Source of the DNA: Paraflavitalea devenefica
GTDB lineage: Bacteria; Bacteroidota; Bacteroidia; Chitinophagales; Chitinophagaceae
Reading direction: 5' to 3'
Assembly: GCF_011759375.1 (NCBI RefSeq)
Contig: NZ_JAARML010000003.1
Coordinates: 496,001-560,000, forward strand
Length of the DNA stretch: 64,000 bases
A program made the translations under genes and the position numbers. Positions within the stretch are counted from its first letter, which is position 1; each line of letters begins with the position of its first letter. Shown in pieces: positions 34,086 through 42,799 of this stretch. The notes under the pieces are model-generated. The model was not told the DNA's origin. It made no database searches and was given only the letters and a program-made list of their open reading frames with translations.

Positions 34086-35000
34086 ATGGCAAAGCCCAAA
34101 ATACTTGTTACAGGCGCCAATGGCCAGGTAGGCACTTCGCTCAAAGCTTTGCCGGCCGCCTATCCTTCCTTTGATTTTATCTTCCTCACCAAAGATGAGC
34201 TGCCCATTCACCGGTTTGAACTGGTAAGCCAGTACTTTGATGTGGTTAAGCCTGCCTATTGTATTAATGCGGCTGCTTATACTGCTGTAGACAAGGCAGA
34301 AACAGATAAGGATACTGCTTTCCTGGTGAATGGTGATGCTGTGGGGGTACTGGCATCAGCTTGCAAGAAGTACGGTACCCGGTTCATTCATATTTCCACG
34401 GATTATGTATTTGATGGTACCTCACCGGAACCTTATAAGGAAGATGACCGTACCAATCCTGCCAATGTATATGGGCTTTCCAAGTTGCGCGGTGAAGCCC
34501 TGTGTTTGCTATACAATCCCGAAGCTGTGATCATCCGCACTGCCTGGGTATATGCTGAGCATGGTAACAATTTTGTGAAGACCATGTTGCGGCTGATGAA
34601 AGAGCGCCCCGCCATCAATGTGGTGAATGACCAGATCGGTGCGCCTACCTATGCGGGTGATCTGGCAAAAGCGATATTGGAGATAGTGAGGAAGAATTCA
34701 GAATACAGAATACAGAATACAGAAGCGGGCGACCAGCAAATGGTAACCGGGAACTGGCAACCTGGCATTTATCACTACAGCAATCAAGGGCGTATTAGCT
34801 GGTATGATTTTGCCGTGGCCATCAAAGAGCTGTCTGGCAGCGCCTGTGTGGTCAATCCCATTCCTTCCGCTCAATATCCTACACCTGCCAAAAGACCGGC
34901 TTTTTCTTTACTGGATACGCATAAGATACAGGCTGCCTACCAATTGGAAATACCCCACTGGAAGGAGAGCCTGCAACGTTGTTTGACGCATTTGTTATAA
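34086..35000 (+). CDS. rfbD: dTDP-4-dehydrorhamnose reductase
   Basis: 304 residues from the ATG at 34086. VTGANGQVGTSL is the NADPH motif, INAAAYTAVDKAETD, FIHISTDYVFDGT and VYGLSKLRGEAL (Tyr-x3-Lys) are the catalytic core, and RTAWVYAEHGNNFVKTMLRL follows. Near residue 205 an extra segment of about 20 residues (RKNSEYRIQNTEAGDQQMVT) interrupts the expected link to the conserved GIYHYSNQG block; it is encoded by a 7-nt tandem repeat at 34699-34725. Confidence 0.95.
   Translation: MAKPKILVTGANGQVGTSLKALPAAYPSFDFIFLTKDELPIHRFELVSQYFDVVKPAYCINAAAYTAVDKAETDKDTAFLVNGDAVGVLASACKKYGTRFIHISTDYVFDGTSPEPYKEDDRTNPANVYGLSKLRGEALCLLYNPEAVIIRTAWVYAEHGNNFVKTMLRLMKERPAINVVNDQIGAPTYAGDLAKAILEIVRKNSEYRIQNTEAGDQQMVTGNWQPGIYHYSNQGRISWYDFAVAIKELSGSACVVNPIPSAQYPTPAKRPAFSLLDTHKIQAAYQLEIPHWKESLQRCLTHLL
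34699..34725 (+). repeat. 7-nt tandem repeat inside rfbD
   Basis: Three exact copies of CAGAATA followed by a partial CAGAAG. It is read in frame as SEYRIQNTE and lies in a surface-loop position. It has the same unit length as the arms of the waaA and ABC ATPase elements, but no facing inverted arm is seen. Confidence 0.75.
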
Positions 35001-35001
35001 C

Positions 35002-36216
35002 ATGAACAGAAACTGCGATATTATCTGCTTTACCCTTTCCCGATGGGATTCCGAAATATCTTCACCGGCACTGGCATTGGCCATTGAATTTGCCAGGAAC
35101 AACCGGGTATTTTATGTAGAGCATCCCTTCTCCTGGCAGGATTACCGGCAGTCTCAATACAACAAGTTCACCCGGCCGCGGAAAGACGCTTTATTAAAAG
35201 GCAAAAACATTTATGCCAACCCGCCTTCGCTGCCTGCTAATTTAACGGTGGTTACTTCACAGCTTACCCTTCCTGTTAACTTCCTGCCACCGGGCATCCT
35301 GTACAACACCCTATCGAAATACAATGACCGGATTGTACTGAAAGCGATCCGCCGGGTAATAAAAGATTATCAGCTCAAAGACTTTATATACGTTAATTTC
35401 TTCGACCCTTATTTCGTACGCAGCATTCCGCCTGATATTAAGCCTTTGCGTACCATCTACCAATCGATGGATGATATTTCACAGGTGGCTTATTCCAACC
35501 GGCATGGCACGCGACTGGAGGAAGAGATCATCCGTAACTTCGATTATACGTTGTGTACCTCTAAAGAGCTTACCAGGTTGAAGTCGGCCTTTTCGCCCAA
35601 CGTGTATTTTCATCCCAATGCAGCCGATATTGACATTTTCAAAAAGGCTGCTACGGAAGTATTACCCAAGCCGCCGGAACTGCAAAACATTACCCAGCCC
35701 ATCATTGGTTATACCGGCAGTATTGAATACCGGTCGGACTTTGAACTGCTGAAGAAGATAGCAGAATACCATAAGGACAAGATCCTGTTCCTGGTAGGGC
35801 CTGTGCAGGGCGATGAACACAAAGCCGTGGGGCTTGATACCCTGCCCAATGTGATCTTCGCCGGCCCGCGCAAGATCACAGAGCTGCCCAATTACCTGCA
35901 GTACTTTGATTGCGTGATTATTCCTTTTAAAAAGAATACACTTACCAAAAGTATCTATCCCCTCAAAATCAATGAATACCTGGCAGCCGGTAAGCCGGTA
36001 ATCGCCACCCATTTCTCAGAAGACATCTATACCTTCCGCGATGTTGCTTATGTAGTAGATAGTCATGAGGAATTCCTGCAAACCATTGATAAGGCCATCA
36101 CAGAACACAATGAAACACGCAGGCAGGCGCGCATCAAGGTGGCGTCTACCAATACCTGGACGGCCAGGGTAGAGCAGTTCTGGAACATCATTGAAAGAGA
36201 GCCGAAGAAAGCTTAA
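35002..36216 (+). CDS. Glycosyltransferase (GT-B, TuaH-like)
   Basis: 404 residues, starting 1 base after the rfbD stop, so clearly in the same operon. The N-terminus (DIICFTLSRWDSEISSPA; RVFYVEHPFSW) and central IYQSMDDISQVAY and CTSKELTRL blocks resemble TuaH-type transferases of teichuronic acid and capsule clusters. The C-terminal nucleotide-binding half has ITQPIIGYTGSIEYRSDFEL and YPLKINEYLAAGKPVIATHF with the donor-binding Glu. It is cytosolic, and probably uses one of the nucleotide sugars made by the operon. Acceptor unknown. Confidence 0.88.
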   Translation: MNRNCDIICFTLSRWDSEISSPALALAIEFARNNRVFYVEHPFSWQDYRQSQYNKFTRPRKDALLKGKNIYANPPSLPANLTVVTSQLTLPVNFLPPGILYNTLSKYNDRIVLKAIRRVIKDYQLKDFIYVNFFDPYFVRSIPPDIKPLRTIYQSMDDISQVAYSNRHGTRLEEEIIRNFDYTLCTSKELTRLKSAFSPNVYFHPNAADIDIFKKAATEVLPKPPELQNITQPIIGYTGSIEYRSDFELLKKIAEYHKDKILFLVGPVQGDEHKAVGLDTLPNVIFAGPRKITELPNYLQYFDCVIIPFKKNTLTKSIYPLKINEYLAAGKPVIATHFSEDIYTFRDVAYVVDSHEEFLQTIDKAITEHNETRRQARIKVASTNTWTARVEQFWNIIEREPKKA

Positions 36217-36231
36217 ATGCGCGCAAGCGTA

Positions 36232-36912
36232 TTACTTAATAGCGGTAATAGCCGTGCCGCCATGTTTGCTTTGTGTTTTAACGATCCCAAAGCCGGGCGC
36301 AAACCATTCGGTACCTTCTATATTCACCGGTATGCCAATACCCATGGTCTTAATGGTAATCTTGCTTTTGTAAGATATTTTATAACACTCCCAGGTACCT
36401 GCAGACGTAGTTACTGATTCCTTGCCTTCTACCTTACGGTTATTGACCACCATGATCACTGATTGTTTCATGCCCTTATTCTCTACTTCTATATTCATAC
36501 TGGCGTCTTTAAGCTCATCGCCCACTTTCATAGCAGCAGGGTATTCTATATAGATATTATCGGCTTTGGCTTCTGTGGTACCAAACTGCTCCTGCTGGGC
36601 AGCCGGTAAAGACATCTTCATGTCCACCATCATCACCCCGCTTTTACACTGGATAGTACCTTTAGCTTTGGCAAAAGACTTTCCTTTCCTGTCAAACATT
36701 TCTGAGTTAAGCTGGCCTGTGAGGGTGCCACCGCCATTTTTTACATCTGTTACTGCATATACCTGTTTACCATTTTCATCGCCCTTCTTGTTGTAGATGG
36801 TCATTTCAATGGTCTTGTTATTCTGCAGGAAATAAAAGCTTTTGCAATCTTGTGCCCTACCGGGCAAGGCAATGATACAGGCCAATAGTGCAGGCAACCA
36901 GTTATTTTTCAT
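36232..36912 (-). CDS. Exported TapB-like/DUF3108-like protein
   Basis: 226 residues. A signal peptide (LPALLACIIALPGRAQ) is followed by a beta-rich domain with Cys-containing start DCKSFYFLQNNKTIEM, then YAVTDVKNGGGTLTG and the C-terminal WECYKISYKSKITIKTMG / GTEWFAPGFGIVKTQS. This pattern (G-T-x-E-W-[FY]-A-P-G-[FV]-G-[IV]-V-K) is typical of TapB/DUF3108-like beta-sandwich proteins. Its role is unknown; it is likely periplasmic. Convergent with the polysaccharide operon, and probably its own unit. Confidence 0.8.
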   Translation of the reverse strand: MKNNWLPALLACIIALPGRAQDCKSFYFLQNNKTIEMTIYNKKGDENGKQVYAVTDVKNGGGTLTGQLNSEMFDRKGKSFAKAKGTIQCKSGVMMVDMKMSLPAAQQEQFGTTEAKADNIYIEYPAAMKVGDELKDASMNIEVENKGMKQSVIMVVNNRKVEGKESVTTSAGTWECYKISYKSKITIKTMGIGIPVNIEGTEWFAPGFGIVKTQSKHGGTAITAIK

Positions 36913-36942
36913 AATGCTGCTTTAAAGGTGTGTTAATACCTG

Positions 36943-36973
36943 CAAAGTAACAGCCGTTTGAAAGGGAAGACAA
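36943..36973 (-). promoter_or_regulatory. Possible promoter of the TapB-like gene
   Basis: On the minus strand TTG (36973-36971) and TTACTTTG (36950-36943) are separated by 20 bases, one mismatch from the TTTG / TANNTTTG consensus, about 30 bases upstream of the ATG. Confidence 0.45.
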
Positions 36974-37050
36974 TACCCTCTTGGTGGTAGGCATGATTTA
37001 ACCCGTAACGGGCGTAAACCGTGGTGTAAATAGCAATGCTGCGAAAGGGA

Positions 37051-37578
37051 TTATTTTTTTACTGCTGCGGAGTCTTTGGAGGCTCCCTGCTTTCCGGGAT
37101 TGCGCCAGGCCCCTGTCATACGGTTTACGATCTCTTTAATAACCGTATCGAATTTCAATACCTGTTCGGGTTTGCACAGTGCGCGTACCTGCTGGAAATG
37201 CTGGAAGGTAATGAGGTCCAATTGTTTTTGTAAGGCGCCGATCTCATCTGCTTTTGCCTGCAGGACGGAATCCTGTGGGGCAGGTTCTTTCAGCAGATCA
37301 AAGAACCTCTTTTTGGTATTGCGGATGGAGTCCATGAGCGGCTTTTGCCGGCTCATCATCGTATCTCTTAATTGCCAGTAAATGGTTTCCTGTTCTTTAT
37401 CGAGCTTCAACTCATTGACCATGAACTGTCCCATGCGTTTCTGCCTGTCGCCGCCATCATTGTTGCGGGGACGGTCTGCCGGCTTCATGGACCAGTAAAA
37501 AGACAAAGTAATGATGTTGGTTACCAATAATATCGCTACTAATAACAGTAACCACTTCTGCCTCGGAAATTTCGTCAT
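37051..37578 (-). CDS. Spy/CpxP-like periplasmic heavy-metal-sensor domain protein
   Basis: 175 residues. A single N-terminal membrane helix (WLLLLVAILLVTNIITLSFYW) is followed by a helical periplasmic domain with the features of the Spy/heavy-metal-resistance group: FMVNELKLDKEQETIYWQLR, helices rich in Asp/Lys, and FQHFQQVRALCKPEQVLKF near the end. Family members act as periplasmic chaperones or metal sensors. Its start overlaps the stop of the upstream gene by 4 bases; with that gene and the ECF sigma factor it forms a CnrYXH-like arrangement (inference). Confidence 0.82.
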   Translation of the reverse strand: MTKFPRQKWLLLLVAILLVTNIITLSFYWSMKPADRPRNNDGGDRQKRMGQFMVNELKLDKEQETIYWQLRDTMMSRQKPLMDSIRNTKKRFFDLLKEPAPQDSVLQAKADEIGALQKQLDLITFQHFQQVRALCKPEQVLKFDTVIKEIVNRMTGAWRNPGKQGASKDSAAVKK

Positions 37579-37916
37579 GGTACTACAGGGGTTTCATCAT
37601 ATACGGGGTACGTACCCATAGGGTAGTCGGATGCCAATAATTGTTGTTGCGCGCTTTCAGTGGGTAAGGTTTTCTCCTCGTGCCACATTTTCATAATGGC
37701 CGTAGCATTCAGAATAAGGATAATAGCGGCCAGGCTAAGGGCCAATGCCGGCCTGGCAAGCAGCCGCACCAGGGGGCCGCCTGTATTTTCCAATTCCCGT
37801 TCCATCCGTCCCCGGAGACGGGTATAAAAGAACGCCGGAGCCTTGGCCCTTTGGATACCCTCCAGGCTGTTGAGCACCTCGTCGATCTCTTTGGGGTTGT
37901 TCGGCTTGGTTGACAT
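37575..37916 (-). CDS. Small membrane protein, putative anti-sigma factor
   Basis: 113 residues from the ATG at 37916, chosen because it follows the sigma gene by about 60 bases; a longer frame would overlap the sigma gene. A soluble N-terminal part (EIDEVLNSLEGIQRAKAPAF then YTRLRGRMERELE) precedes one membrane helix (ALALSLAAIILILNATAIM) and a short outer tail. The topology and position directly after an ECF sigma gene are those of a small transmembrane anti-sigma factor. No zinc motif is present. Sequence alone does not prove the role. Confidence 0.75.
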   Translation of the reverse strand: MSTKPNNPKEIDEVLNSLEGIQRAKAPAFFYTRLRGRMERELENTGGPLVRLLARPALALSLAAIILILNATAIMKMWHEEKTLPTESAQQQLLASDYPMGTYPVYDETPVVP

Positions 37917-37977
37917 GATGCTGTAATTTATGTAAACTATCTTATTTGACGATATCAGATTAGGAAACCTGCGAATA

Positions 37978-38550
37978 TCAGTCCCCTTGCCGGGAATGTT
38001 TTTCCAGTATTTTCCGCAGGTTTTGCCTGGCCCGGAAAAGCAAGGATTCCACCGCCGAGACCGAAAGCCCCATGACCTCTGCAATTTCCTGGTAACTAAG
38101 CTCTTCTGCCTTGTGGAGGGTAAATGCTGTTTTTTGATTTTCAGGCAGCTGTTCAATAGCCTTGAACAAGAGGGCTGCCTGCTGCTTCCTGTCCAGCACC
38201 ACCCCGGGATGATAAAAATCAACCGGGTCGTGCAGCAACTCATTGTCTGCCCCAAACAGGCTGGTCAGGAATGCAAACCGTTTCTTCCGCTTTTTGCTCC
38301 GGATATGGTCTAAAGCCTTGGTAGTGGTAATGCGGTAGATCCAGGTAGATAAGCGTGCATCTCCTTTAAACTGATCGATTGATTTGTATACCTGGATAAA
38401 CACTTCCTGGGCTACATCTTCTGCATCAGGTTCGCTTTGGACCACGCCAAGGGCAGTATTATATACCATATCCTGGTAACTTTCTACCAACGTTTTAAAT
38501 GCCAGCTCATCGCCCTGCCGGAGAAGTAGTATCAGTTCCTGCTCATTCAA
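37978..38550 (-). CDS. ECF-family RNA polymerase sigma factor
   Basis: 190 residues. Region 2: LAFKTLVESYQDMVYNTALG, EDVAQEVFIQVYKSIDQFKGD, STWIYRITTTKALDHIR. Region 4: LPENQKTAFTLHKAEELSYQ then IAEVMGLSVSAVESLLFRARQNLRK with the helix-turn-helix. It is of normal length for group 4 sigma factors and is the first gene of a unit with a putative membrane anti-sigma factor and a Spy-like protein, suggesting response to envelope or metal stress. Confidence 0.94.
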   Translation of the reverse strand: MNEQELILLLRQGDELAFKTLVESYQDMVYNTALGVVQSEPDAEDVAQEVFIQVYKSIDQFKGDARLSTWIYRITTTKALDHIRSKKRKKRFAFLTSLFGADNELLHDPVDFYHPGVVLDRKQQAALLFKAIEQLPENQKTAFTLHKAEELSYQEIAEVMGLSVSAVESLLFRARQNLRKILEKHSRQGD

Positions 38551-38687
38551 GAAATCGCCCGTTTAGAGTTTGATGCTACAACTTACGAAATACTTCAGAA
38601 TTACAACTGCCAGATAGTAACTCATTAAAATATGATAGCATTTTGCAGGGGCGCCATCATTTGGCTCCTGCTGCCAAAAGCGCCTGC

Positions 38688-39245
38688 CTAAACAGGATAC
38701 AGCCTTTTAAACAGCCCGGGGTAATCTATCACGAAATAGTTTTCATCTACCGGTAATTCCGCTTTGAAATCGTCAAGGGCAAACGAATAATAATATTCAT
38801 AAATCTTCGTGTATTGCTGCACCACTTTTTCCATCGTGAATGCCGGCAGCGTGATATACAGCACGTTTATAAATACCCGTTCCCGGTGGGGATAATCAAT
38901 ACGCCGGATGGGCAATGTATTTGTAAAAGGTGTAAGCGTGATGTCGATATCAATACAACCGGCGAGCTCTTCAACAGGCTTGTCATTGTCAAACCAGTTG
39001 CCTTTGGTATCGCTGTACAATTCCAGGTATTGAGTTGTATTATGGAGGTTGTTCACCCGGAAATGGCGTACCTGCCAGCCCTTATCCGTTTCTATGCGGT
39101 AGTGAATGGCAAAGGGCACATTGTCCATCACACCGGTAAGATGACTGTTAATGATATAGCCATTCTCCTGTTCCTGCCAGTGCAGGCATTCCATGCTTTT
39201 CCGGTCAAGCCCTTCCCATACAATGGTATTGGTAATATGCTCCAC
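38688..39245 (-). CDS. Putative glycolipid-binding protein
   Basis: 185 residues. IVWEGLDRKSMECLHW at the N-terminus, then IINSHLTGVMDNVPFAIHYR, VRHFRVNN and the block CIDIDITLTPFTNTLPIRRI match the family annotated as putative glycolipid-binding (PF06475), a beta-barrel-like fold resembling LolA/LppX-type carriers. No signal peptide, so a cytosolic location is likely. Function is not established. Confidence 0.8.
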   Translation of the reverse strand: MEHITNTIVWEGLDRKSMECLHWQEQENGYIINSHLTGVMDNVPFAIHYRIETDKGWQVRHFRVNNLHNTTQYLELYSDTKGNWFDNDKPVEELAGCIDIDITLTPFTNTLPIRRIDYPHRERVFINVLYITLPAFTMEKVVQQYTKIYEYYYSFALDDFKAELPVDENYFVIDYPGLFKRLYPV

Positions 39246-39355
39246 GGATTTTTTAACAATGACTGCTTAAAAATCATGCCATCTCACGGTTAAAAAAGAA
39301 GGCTGCCCCTGTATGGAAGCAGCCTGTATGAAGCCCCGCCCCCTGGTTATATTAA

Positions 39356-39709
39356 TTATGGTATAGAAGTGGTAATGTCAATGTTGGCAAAAAACAGCGC
39401 TTCCGGATCGGCGGAAGTGATCACTACTTTACAATAAATAAAGCCGGCATATTCAAAAGAGAAAAGCTTTTGACGTTTGGCTTGCTTAACTGGTGTAACT
39501 GTTGTGCTGATGGTGGTATAGGCCAATGCCCTTTTTTCGGGGAGCACGATGCTGCTTTGTTCTTTTCTGAATCCCGAAAGAAAGGTGATCATACATAGGG
39601 AAAGGAATAAGAAAACCGATATACCCCGCAAGTTACAGTGTTTGCTGCCGGGCAGGCAGACGGTGTGGTATTGCCCGGTAAGGGCATACATGGATGGTTG
39701 CTTATTCAT
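39356..39709 (-). CDS. Hypothetical exported or membrane protein
   Basis: 117 residues. A hydrophobic segment (ISVFLFLSLCMITFLSGF) at about 30-48 is followed by a short outer domain with paired strands (RALAYTTISTTVTP; FSFEYAGFIYCKVVITS). No family recognised. The N-terminal 28 residues ahead of the helix are unusual for a signal peptide; no internal Met offers a shorter start that keeps the helix. Confidence 0.55.
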   Translation of the reverse strand: MNKQPSMYALTGQYHTVCLPGSKHCNLRGISVFLFLSLCMITFLSGFRKEQSSIVLPEKRALAYTTISTTVTPVKQAKRQKLFSFEYAGFIYCKVVITSADPEALFFANIDITTSIP

Positions 39710-40247
39710 GATACTATACTTAATAAGTGTGCCCGTGTAATATAGGATTACACAGACGCTTGTTACAGCGTTATACTATCGGGCATAAGGATACCTTAAC
39801 AGTACCATTACGCCAATAATGGATTGGGTGGGAATCTTAAATGGAGGGTGTATTCATTCTTGATCCATTGGCCGGCCTGTCCGGAGGGTGTGAAGAACAG
39901 GGCGCTGGCCATTATTTGCTATTGACACTGGATTAGACGCAAACGTTGTACAAAAGGCAACAAAAATAACCGAATATTTTCTCCCTGGTTCAGACATAAA
40001 TATGTGATGGAGCAACTGCTGGTTGTGCCGGTTTTTGCAGCCTGTGGGTTGCCGGGAACCTGGTTGGGGAGTATTTCTATTGACCTGAGTGTCGCATTGA
40101 TATTTGGTTTTTTATGGTAGTTTTTGTATCTTCCATTTATATGAATAACAGCGGCTTATATTGTTTTTCTGCATCCTTCCTACGTGTTGGTGTTCAACCC
40201 CCTCAGCAGGGATTTCCGCGTCCCGCCTGCATTTGAGGCTTGTTCTC

Positions 40248-40291
40248 TTACTATTGTCTTGCTATTATCTTGCTACTGGCTTGTCTCTGGC
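40248..40291. repeat. 11-nt tandem repeat (4 units)
   Basis: Units in order: TTACTATTGTC, TTGCTATTATC, TTGCTACTGGC, TTGTCTCTGGC. The period is exactly 11, with the first two and last positions best conserved. Confidence 0.8.
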
Positions 40292-40532
40292 TTACGACCA
40301 GGTGGGAGGACCTATACCGCATCCTTGCCGGACCTGCGGCGGAACCCCGGCTGAGCCTTTTCCGATGGGCACAAGGTAAGATATGAGTACACAGCCGCAC
40401 GAGGCCGGGCTGCGTACTTGCGCCAGTGAGAGGGGCGAGTATCCCTGCCGGGCTGAGTATTGAGGGAGCTTTGGTATACGGGCGCCAGTTACCCTGCCAC
40501 TTTTTCATAAGTCGCTGATAATTTTATTTTAC

Positions 40533-40613
40533 GCTATTAGCATGCTATTGGTATGCTTCGGGTATGCTTCAGCTATGCTTCCCCCATGCTTAGGCAATGC
40601 TTCCCGCATGCTT
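40533..40613. repeat. 11-nt tandem repeat (7 units plus GCTT)
   Basis: Units in order: GCTATTAGCAT, GCTATTGGTAT, GCTTCGGGTAT, GCTTCAGCTAT, GCTTCCCCCAT, GCTTAGGCAAT, GCTTCCCGCAT, then GCTT. GCT at the start and AT at the end of each unit are invariant; positions 4-9 vary. A unit of 11 does not preserve reading frame. Confidence 0.9.
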
Positions 40614-41064
40614 GTTTTGTACTGAAAAAACTTTACAGGTGGGTAGTATTGTTACAGAATGGGCTTTACAGTCTTTCACACAAATGTAGTTTGAGTACGG
40701 AAGGACATCAAATACGGGTGACATTTATGCATAAAATTATGCAAAATGGTAAGATTGCTTCTTTGTTGCTGACAGTAACATCACGACTCAAACGTACGAA
40801 GAAGACAGCGCGGTTTCTTTTTATTAGGATACGTATTACTGTCATTTAAATTTGGGAAATCTGCTTATTAATCGTAAATTCTACTGATAATCTGGCTTTC
40901 TTTTTTTAATCTTGCCGGAAGTATCCCCTTGTAACCATTTCTATTACACCTTCATCTTCTGGAAGTTTATCGTCATCCTTTACGTTAATCAATTGTCTGT
41001 TAATTAATTATAAGTTAGTAATAACTTATTTATCTGTAATTTGCCTATTAATGACTGAACTATA

Positions 41065-41685
41065 ATGGCCTTGCCCAGGTACAATATGGAAACATTGATC
41101 GAAATGATCAAAAGCAAGGATCATCGAAAAGCATCCCATGCTTTCGGGCAGTTGTTTAATGATTTACATGGCCCCCTGGTCTATTACACGTATAACCTTA
41201 CCAAGGACCTGCAGGAGTCGGAAGACATCGTTTCTGTATCCTTCAATAAACTCTGGTTGCTGAAAGAAAATTTTGAGTCGGTATACAGCATGCGGGCTTT
41301 CCTATATGTAACTTCCCGGAACTCCGCCTATGATCATAACAGGTATACCAGTAATACCAAAAGAAATATTGAAGTTTCCGTTGATGATATTGAGCAACAT
41401 GCTGATCGAATGGCTGATGAAGACCAGCAATTCGAAATGATGCGTTCCCTTATTGTAAGCGAACTCTACAAAGAAATTGATAAACTATCCCCACGCCTGC
41501 GATCCATTACAAAGCTCATTATTATGGAGGAGCAAACTACCAGGCAGGTGGCCCAATCCCTGAATATATCTGAGCAGACGGTAAGAAATAGTTTGACGAA
41601 AGTGCGCAATTTGTTACGGACACGACTGCTTATAAAAAAGTTATTCCTCCTGGTCGCCCTGTTTATCCGAATTTATTTTTTATAA
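41065..41685 (+). CDS. ECF-family RNA polymerase sigma factor (SusC/FecR type)
   Basis: 206 residues (or 199 from the next ATG at 41086). Region 2: LFNDLHGPLVYYTYNLTKDL, SEDIVSVSFNKLW, MRAFLYVTSRNSAYDHNR. Region 4: LRSITKLIIMEEQTTRQVAQ followed by SLNISEQTVRNSLTKVRNLL. A hydrophobic C-terminal tail (LFLLVALFIRIYF) is common in Bacteroidota SusC-linked sigma factors. It most likely works with the FecR gene at 43984, although two other genes have come to lie between them. Confidence 0.92.
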   Translation: MALPRYNMETLIEMIKSKDHRKASHAFGQLFNDLHGPLVYYTYNLTKDLQESEDIVSVSFNKLWLLKENFESVYSMRAFLYVTSRNSAYDHNRYTSNTKRNIEVSVDDIEQHADRMADEDQQFEMMRSLIVSELYKEIDKLSPRLRSITKLIIMEEQTTRQVAQSLNISEQTVRNSLTKVRNLLRTRLLIKKLFLLVALFIRIYFL

Positions 41686-41899
41686 CACCTACAGACTGTA
41701 CTTTGCAATTCAACCACTATATCTATAAAAAGATTGTTTTAGTTTATTCGTACAGGATGGAGCAGGTCGGTAATCGTTGAGAATTCAATAATTTAGAAAG
41801 ACGTTACTTATTAATAACACTCAACAGGGAGATTATGCCTGCTTGCTCTTTGTTGGGTTATATATAAGCAGGCGCCTAAGCATTTTAACGATCAAACCA

Positions 41900-42355
41900 A
41901 TGAAAAAGATCCTCATTACGCTCTTTGCTGTAACGATGTTTGCCGCCGCCCACGCGCAAAGTATTTCAAACGTGGATACCTATGTGTCAATTGAGTCGCC
42001 CTACCACGAGATCGGCGAAGTATATTATGCCAGCGACAGCATTTATTTCGAATTCACCGTGCATTTCCCCTATTTAAATGACCTGGAACTTACAAATGAC
42101 GAATTGTATGCATATGTGCACCTGATGGACTATACAAATGGATTGTGGGCAAACGGCTATATTGTAGCGGAAGCCGGTGAAAGCTTTACCGTCGGCACAA
42201 TACCGTATGGCGTCACAAAAACATACAAAGGCGCTTATTATGTAGGGAATATTACTACTACCTCGGATATGGAAATATCGTTCGCCTCTTCTTTTTCCAC
42301 TACATCGACTATCATTTCGGGCAATGGCCTTGTCAGCTTTACGTATAATCCATAA
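41900..42355 (+). CDS. Small secreted protein
   Basis: 151 residues from the ATG at 41900 (MKKILITLFAVTMFAAAHAQ, a clear signal peptide). The mature part is strand-rich and acidic (ISNVDTYVSIESPYHEIGEV; DSIYFEFTVHFPYLNDLEL) and looks like a beta-sandwich. No Cys, no known catalytic motif. Not recognised. It is closed by a strong terminator at 42369-42406. Confidence 0.75.
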   Translation: MKKILITLFAVTMFAAAHAQSISNVDTYVSIESPYHEIGEVYYASDSIYFEFTVHFPYLNDLELTNDELYAYVHLMDYTNGLWANGYIVAEAGESFTVGTIPYGVTKTYKGAYYVGNITTTSDMEISFASSFSTTSTIISGNGLVSFTYNP

Positions 42356-42368
42356 CCGCTACCTGTAC

Positions 42369-42406
42369 CACTACAAAAGGCATCTTTTCGGATGCCTTTT
42401 GTAGTG
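42369..42406 (+). terminator. Strong rho-independent terminator
   Basis: A 16-bp perfect stem (CACTACAAAAGGCATC / GATGCCTTTTGTAGTG) with a TTTTCG loop. It lies 13 bases after the small secreted protein gene and separates it from what follows. The palindromic stem could work in both directions. Confidence 0.85.
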
Positions 42407-42550
42407 CTGTATGGTTCTGGTTGTAACATACTTTTCCCTACTGAATACTGTAAATTTTATAAAGTTTCATCAGACCCGGATGTTTTTGCTCCATGTACTG
42501 AATTCGGTACTGGAAGATATCAGGGTAATTAAAAATTGCTTAAACTGAAA

Positions 42551-42586
42551 TAAAATAGCGCCTGCCATAAAACGGGCGCTATTTTA
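42551..42586. terminator. Second hairpin terminator without an adjacent gene
   Basis: A 12-bp perfect stem (TAAAATAGCGCC / GGCGCTATTTTA) around a 12-base loop, followed by TTAG. It is 145 bases beyond the previous terminator, with no gene between; this could be a small-RNA terminator or a relic of a lost gene. Confidence 0.7.
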
Positions 42587-42799
42587 TTAGTTACTTATTT
42601 CAAACATCCGTCATTACGTTGATAATTTCTTTAGCAAAGTAGCTGGTCTAATTATCGTTTAACTATGTTTATGCGCAAATTAATTGGTAAGTACCTCTTT
42701 TTTCCCCGCAAAGCGGGATGTATAATGTGTCTTTTTTGACGTATAAAAACGGACAAATCGGCCATTTGTGCAGGTTTGGACTGAAAAGGGACATGCGCA

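Larger units (their letters stand above)
39710..41064. other. Gene-poor 1.35-kb region
   Basis: No supported gene on either strand. It contains two 11-nt-period tandem arrays (40248-40291 and 40533-40613) and a G+C-rich block between them. Short open frames across the arrays have no family resemblance and are dominated by repeat-encoded Leu/Cys/Tyr stretches. The last 200 bases are A+T-rich and should contain the promoter of the sigma factor gene. Confidence 0.6.

Noticed and set aside
40161..40379. Small open frames in the gene-poor region (also 40251-40508 minus and 40553-40849 plus)
   Set aside because: They cross 11-nt tandem repeats that do not preserve reading frame, and their translations have no protein-like pattern.
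40533..40613. Possible CRISPR-like array
   Set aside because: The units are 11 nt and contiguous with no spacers, and no cas genes are in the window.
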